This document shows positions 61,901 to 64,000 of a stretch of DNA of 64,000 nucleotides, one piece after another; the first letter of the stretch is position 1; the number at the start of each line of letters is the position of its first letter. Below the pieces are notes generated by a model. The model saw only the letters and a list, made by a program, of their open reading frames with translations. It was not told the DNA's origin and did no database searches. This stretch comes from Lentihominibacter hominis. GTDB taxonomy: Bacteria; Bacillota; Clostridia; Peptostreptococcales; Anaerovoracaceae. A program made the translations under genes and the position numbers. Location: positions 310,001 to 374,000 of the forward strand of contig NZ_JACRTA010000001.1 of assembly GCF_014385065.1 (NCBI RefSeq), written 5' to 3'.

Positions 61901-64000
61901 CTGATGCCTTCTATGCTTCCCGAGAATGTGCATCCTACGATTTTTCCTTCGGTATATCCAGCTATCCCTCCTGTATTTGATGCGGAGCCACTGACCTTTA
62001 TATTGCCTGAAAGGTTCAGGTTCTTCACCGTTCCCTTCCCATCTATGCTGCCAAACAGTCCCTGATCATCTTTTGCCGCTGATATAACCAATCCTGTTAT
62101 TTTTTTGCCTTTGCCGTCAAATGCTCCAGAATATGGATCATTACTGTTATTTCCTATAGGATACCATGTCTCTCCTGTCAGCGTTATATCCTGTATAAGC
62201 TGCGCATCTGCAGAGGTCATTCCTCCGTTTACTTTATTGACAAACCATTTCAGCTGGGCTTCACTGGAAATCTCATATACGCCTCCCTTGAATGAAGGTT
62301 CATCACACTGGCTCTCCGGCCATATACCTGCATCTTCAGCAGTTTTGACAGTGCCTGCTTTTGCTGTTATTTCACCCGGCATATTTTTACTTGACACGAT
62401 AACACTTATATCTTTTCCCAGATCCTCATTTGTCAGCAGATAGCTTTCTTCTGTCGCTGTTTCTATTTTTTTAGCTCCTCTATACCATTGATATTTCAAA
62501 GCAGAGGCAGATTCACTTCCTGAATATTTTACCGTGAGCTTATGCCCCTCTACCGCATATCCGTTTATTTTCGCAGTCCCGGTGAATCCTTCTATTTCTT
62601 CTGATTTCCCCTTTACTATTCCTGACAGACTGTTGTCCATACATTTAGCATATACCTTTGTTCCTACGAGTTCATTAGGTATAGTATATGTATCAGAAAC
62701 AGCCAACACCTCCTGCTCTCCACTCCAGTCACGATACCATACAAAGATAGGCTCTTTACTGTTTCCGCTCTTATAAGAAGCCCTTACAGTATCGCCTACA
62801 CATATGGACTTCGGAAGCGTTAAAGATCCATCTATTGTCTTTTTTAAATCTGTCATTTCCGTAAGAGACTCTGCCTTGATCAGAATCTCTGCAAGAGGAA
62901 CTGCTTCTCCTCCGTTGGATCCGCTTGCTGCGATATCGAGAAGGTTCAAATAATAAGCTTCACTTACACCACTGACCATTTCTCCTACGGCTCCGCCTAC
63001 GCGAAATTCCTCGCTGCTTTCAGTCTCTTGATAAGCCCCGCTGACATCGCCTATGCTATACAGTTTTTCTGCCTTAGATCCTACAGTGTTTATTCCCACA
63101 CAGCCGCCTACTCCGCTTCCTCGGCTCACTACATTTCCGGTATTATAAAGAGACAATACATTACTGTCATTGCGGCCTATTATACCTCCTACAAAAGCAG
63201 ACCTACTTTTTGCAGTACTTATAATGTGTCCGCTATTGACACATCTGCTTATATTTCCATCAAAATCTTTATCATTGGTATTGTCTGCAGCTATACCTGC
63301 AGCAAATGTCCCTGTTGCTGTCACCAGTCCGGTATTTACTGATTCCGATATACTGCCGCCCTTGTTTGAGGCAGTTATCCCGGACACATATGAACCTCCT
63401 GAAACATTTCCGTTATTCGTACACTTTATTATGGTTCCGCCTTTTAAATTGACGCCGGATATACCTGATGTATAATTGCCGCCGGATACGGTTACATTGG
63501 ATATCACTTCTGATATCAATCCTTCGTTATATCCTGCTACCGCTCCGCTGTTATCGGCATTTTTGATCAAGCCTGATATAATGACATTTTTGATGCTTCC
63601 TTTATTATAGGCAATCAGCCCGGCTCCGCTGCCTCCTTTTATATAAAGATTGTTTACAGTATATCCGTTTCCGTCCAGCATTCCCAGAAAAGCTTTTTCT
63701 TCACGGTTTCCTCCAATAGGTTCCCACGGCTGATTATTAAGATCCACATCTTCAGTCAGGACACCTTTTATATCAGGGGTATTTTCGGCAGAATCTGCAA
63801 ACCACTTCAAATCTCCCGGTGATTCAAGCTGATAAACGCCCTCTATCTGTTCAGGTGCCTGTTCTGATGCAGTTCCGTCCCATCCGTCTTCCGAAGGAGA
63901 AGGTCCGTCAGGATCTGTTGCGGTCTTATCCGTCTGCCATAAAAGAACCGGGTAGCCATTGTTTATGCCTTCTTTATCAGCAGTAAATAATTCACCCAGC
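58933..64000 (-). CDS. Large surface protein with GLUG, Ig-like, DUF4430 and intrinsic-factor-like barrel domains (N-terminus off window)
   Basis: The frame is open from the stop at 58933 to the right edge, so at least 1688 residues; the start and signal peptide are outside. A TTG at 63810 is only an in-frame Leu. Order: the end of a first module (GYPVLLWQTD near 63940), a GLUG-repeat block (about 63830-62870), two Ig-like segments (about 62830-62330), a second GLUG block (about 62300-61310, ending GYPVLQWEL), DUF4430 (about 61270-60905), a helical spacer (about 60890-60660), a prenyltransferase-like alpha/alpha barrel (about 60650-59800; DGGFSAGE, DGKFRAYG), a Glu/Lys linker, a beta domain, and a C-terminal membrane helix with basic tail (59030-58933). 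The DUF4430 fold and barrel are the two domains of animal intrinsic factor and transcobalamin. Probably membrane-anchored, outside the cell, feeding the ECF transporter downstream. Ligand binding is inferred. Confidence 0.87.
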   Translation of the reverse strand, partial: LGELFTADKEGINNGYPVLLWQTDKTATDPDGPSPSEDGWDGTASEQAPEQIEGVYQLESPGDLKWFADSAENTPDIKGVLTEDVDLNNQPWEPIGGNREEKAFLGMLDGNGYTVNNLYIKGGSGAGLIAYNKGSIKNVIISGLIKNADNSGAVAGYNEGLISEVISNVTVSGGNYTSGISGVNLKGGTIIKCTNNGNVSGGSYVSGITASNKGGSISESVNTGLVTATGTFAAGIAADNTNDKDFDGNISRCVNSGHIISTAKSRSAFVGGIIGRNDSNVLSLYNTGNVVSRGSGVGGCVGINTVGSKAEKLYSIGDVSGAYQETESSEEFRVGGAVGEMVSGVSEAYYLNLLDIAASGSNGGEAVPLAEILIKAESLTEMTDLKKTIDGSLTLPKSICVGDTVRASYKSGNSKEPIFVWYRDWSGEQEVLAVSDTYTIPNELVGTKVYAKCMDNSLSGIVKGKSEEIEGFTGTAKINGYAVEGHKLTVKYSGSESASALKYQWYRGAKKIETATEESYLLTNEDLGKDISVIVSSKNMPGEITAKAGTVKTAEDAGIWPESQCDEPSFKGGVYEISSEAQLKWFVNKVNGGMTSADAQLIQDITLTGETWYPIGNNSNDPYSGAFDGKGKKITGLVISAAKDDQGLFGSIDGKGTVKNLNLSGNIKVSGSASNTGGIAGYTEGKIVGCTFSGSIEGISEVGGIAGQLGLNGKISQCRNSAALTGKERIGGITGTVAYGTVSQCINTGQVGISGTSSYVGGISGVMTNYAVVEASYNTAAVKGSKYKGGIAGEATVCAAPQGCYNIGEVESGAYSYGVLGNISGTEYITQTTGSYYLAEDESMATDKTATGVSSSGMKKDNFITLLNNQVGSRYFVSDSKGLNEGYPVLQWELTGASEGGSSGEEEPQPGEIKVSITLIGDTAHGPNVQHEKYYDWIEKKSYTLKLGSTALDLFKTAINDAGMEYEMSGNSYVSAIYDPETGINLAELTNGPRSGWMYTINGKFTDYMEAVTLKDGDDMRFFYVDDYSEIDWDGDKTPQESADEVEALIDSIPDVDKLILSDGILVDKADSAYNSLNDEAKALVSSAAKAKLEAAVLKINELRKENQESIDKIYADTGDTLLDKANQYSLTVGASHGDWAALGLARAGVITESVSEQYSQNVIKYVRKKGSAKLHSTKSTDNSRVILGLTSIGKDVTDVAGYNLLEPLADLDYVNEQGINGPIWALIALDSYDYDVPDAPEGKVQTTRDALISCILDAQLKDGGFSAGEKDTEVDITAMALQALAPYYDTDNKVKAAVDKALGRLSDMQGSDGKFRAYGTANAESNAQVIVALTSLGIDPADDGRFIKNGNSVMNALLSFYSNGSFMHTMSSSVAENGMATEQSYYALASYYRLKGGKTSLFDMTDVKEMTKIEEKGFAEENQASENKNTAGAEKKASGKTKSVKAKLTTVEQVMSMIEAVLNPDDPDKALPSDLSKLTEQQLDLIIEAYNAYDSLSDDEKLLVKNYTEFKELLDKLGKVLHKDLQTGIMAEDIQWHYRLVVKETDFDNDTTDSIRRILKEDSDILKTYDIYFEDLLTGNQYEPSDLVKIKIPKPDMKDFDSTVIVHVDDGGDIQFIKCEEKNGYIVFKSQDFSLYAVAGVEGSWNDLFGVGTLAVYHMAWIIAAAIAAFALTTLIIVKKRNKHGDS

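Noticed and set aside
63808..63810. TTG at 63810 as the start of the large surface protein
   Set aside because: The same frame stays open to the window edge with recognisable repeat sequence, no ribosome site precedes the TTG, and a surface protein needs a signal peptide; the real start is off the window.
1..64000. CRISPR arrays, insertion sequences, prophage, integrase genes, rRNA
   Set aside because: No regularly spaced repeats, transposase or phage-like proteins, or rRNA-like sequence were found on reading both strands.

Overview
The window looks like a chromosomal segment of a low-GC, strictly anaerobic Gram-positive bacterium of the Clostridia. The signs are two ferredoxin- and CoA-linked anaerobic modules (a four-subunit 2-oxoacid:ferredoxin oxidoreductase; a Cat1/SucD-like succinyl-CoA pair), group I/II ECF vitamin transport, a YacL-type PIN/TRAM protein, an IspDF fusion, strong AGGAGG-type ribosome sites before almost every gene, and no outer-membrane genes apart from one LpxD-like acyltransferase that sits in a capsule locus. 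No insertion sequence, phage, CRISPR array or replication origin was seen. The species cannot be named from this window.

Region 1 (1-19605, all on the minus strand) is a surface-polysaccharide operon read from 19605 leftward and running off the left edge. It starts with a PglF/WbpM-type dehydratase, a PglE-type aminotransferase and an initiating phosphoglycosyl transferase, and continues with a WbuB-like glycosyltransferase, a UDP-GlcNAc 6-dehydrogenase (WbpA), a NodB-like deacetylase, an LpxD-like acyltransferase, WbpD- and WbpB-like enzymes, two more glycosyltransferases, a Wzy polymerase, an ATP-grasp ligase, a Wzx flippase, an O-acyltransferase, a WbpE-like aminotransferase and a CDP-glycerol transferase. 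WbpA, B, E and D together make up the route to UDP-2,3-diacetamido-glucuronate. The middle genes (about 3.0-10.0 kb) are visibly more AT-rich than the rest.

Region 2 (19.8-31.6 kb) is mostly housekeeping: a tRNA-Arg with its terminator, an XRE regulator, a MATE exporter, cyclophilin, a Nudix enzyme, a split chromate transporter, proS, ispDF, a PIN/TRAM protein, and a response regulator / histidine kinase / PHP phosphatase operon.

Region 3 (31.6-48.5 kb) is anaerobic catabolism: an aldehyde dehydrogenase, glycerol dehydrogenase, the korABDC-like oxidoreductase, a six-gene operon (unknown protein, creatininase-like, Na+/solute symporter, small membrane partner, RraA-like, nitrilase-like) divergent from an unusual 497-residue HTH protein, and a Cat1-SucD-GntR operon divergent from a LysR regulator.

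Region 4 (48.5-64 kb) holds an AraC regulator, a C39-like lipoprotein, radA, an EF-G paralogue and, at the right end, an ECF transporter operon with two T subunits headed by a Cys-rich small protein and a very large surface protein. That protein (N-terminus off the window) carries GLUG repeats, Ig-like segments, a DUF4430 domain and a prenyltransferase-like alpha/alpha barrel. The last two are the two folds of animal intrinsic factor/transcobalamin, so this operon is the best candidate here for a little-described corrinoid capture and uptake system.
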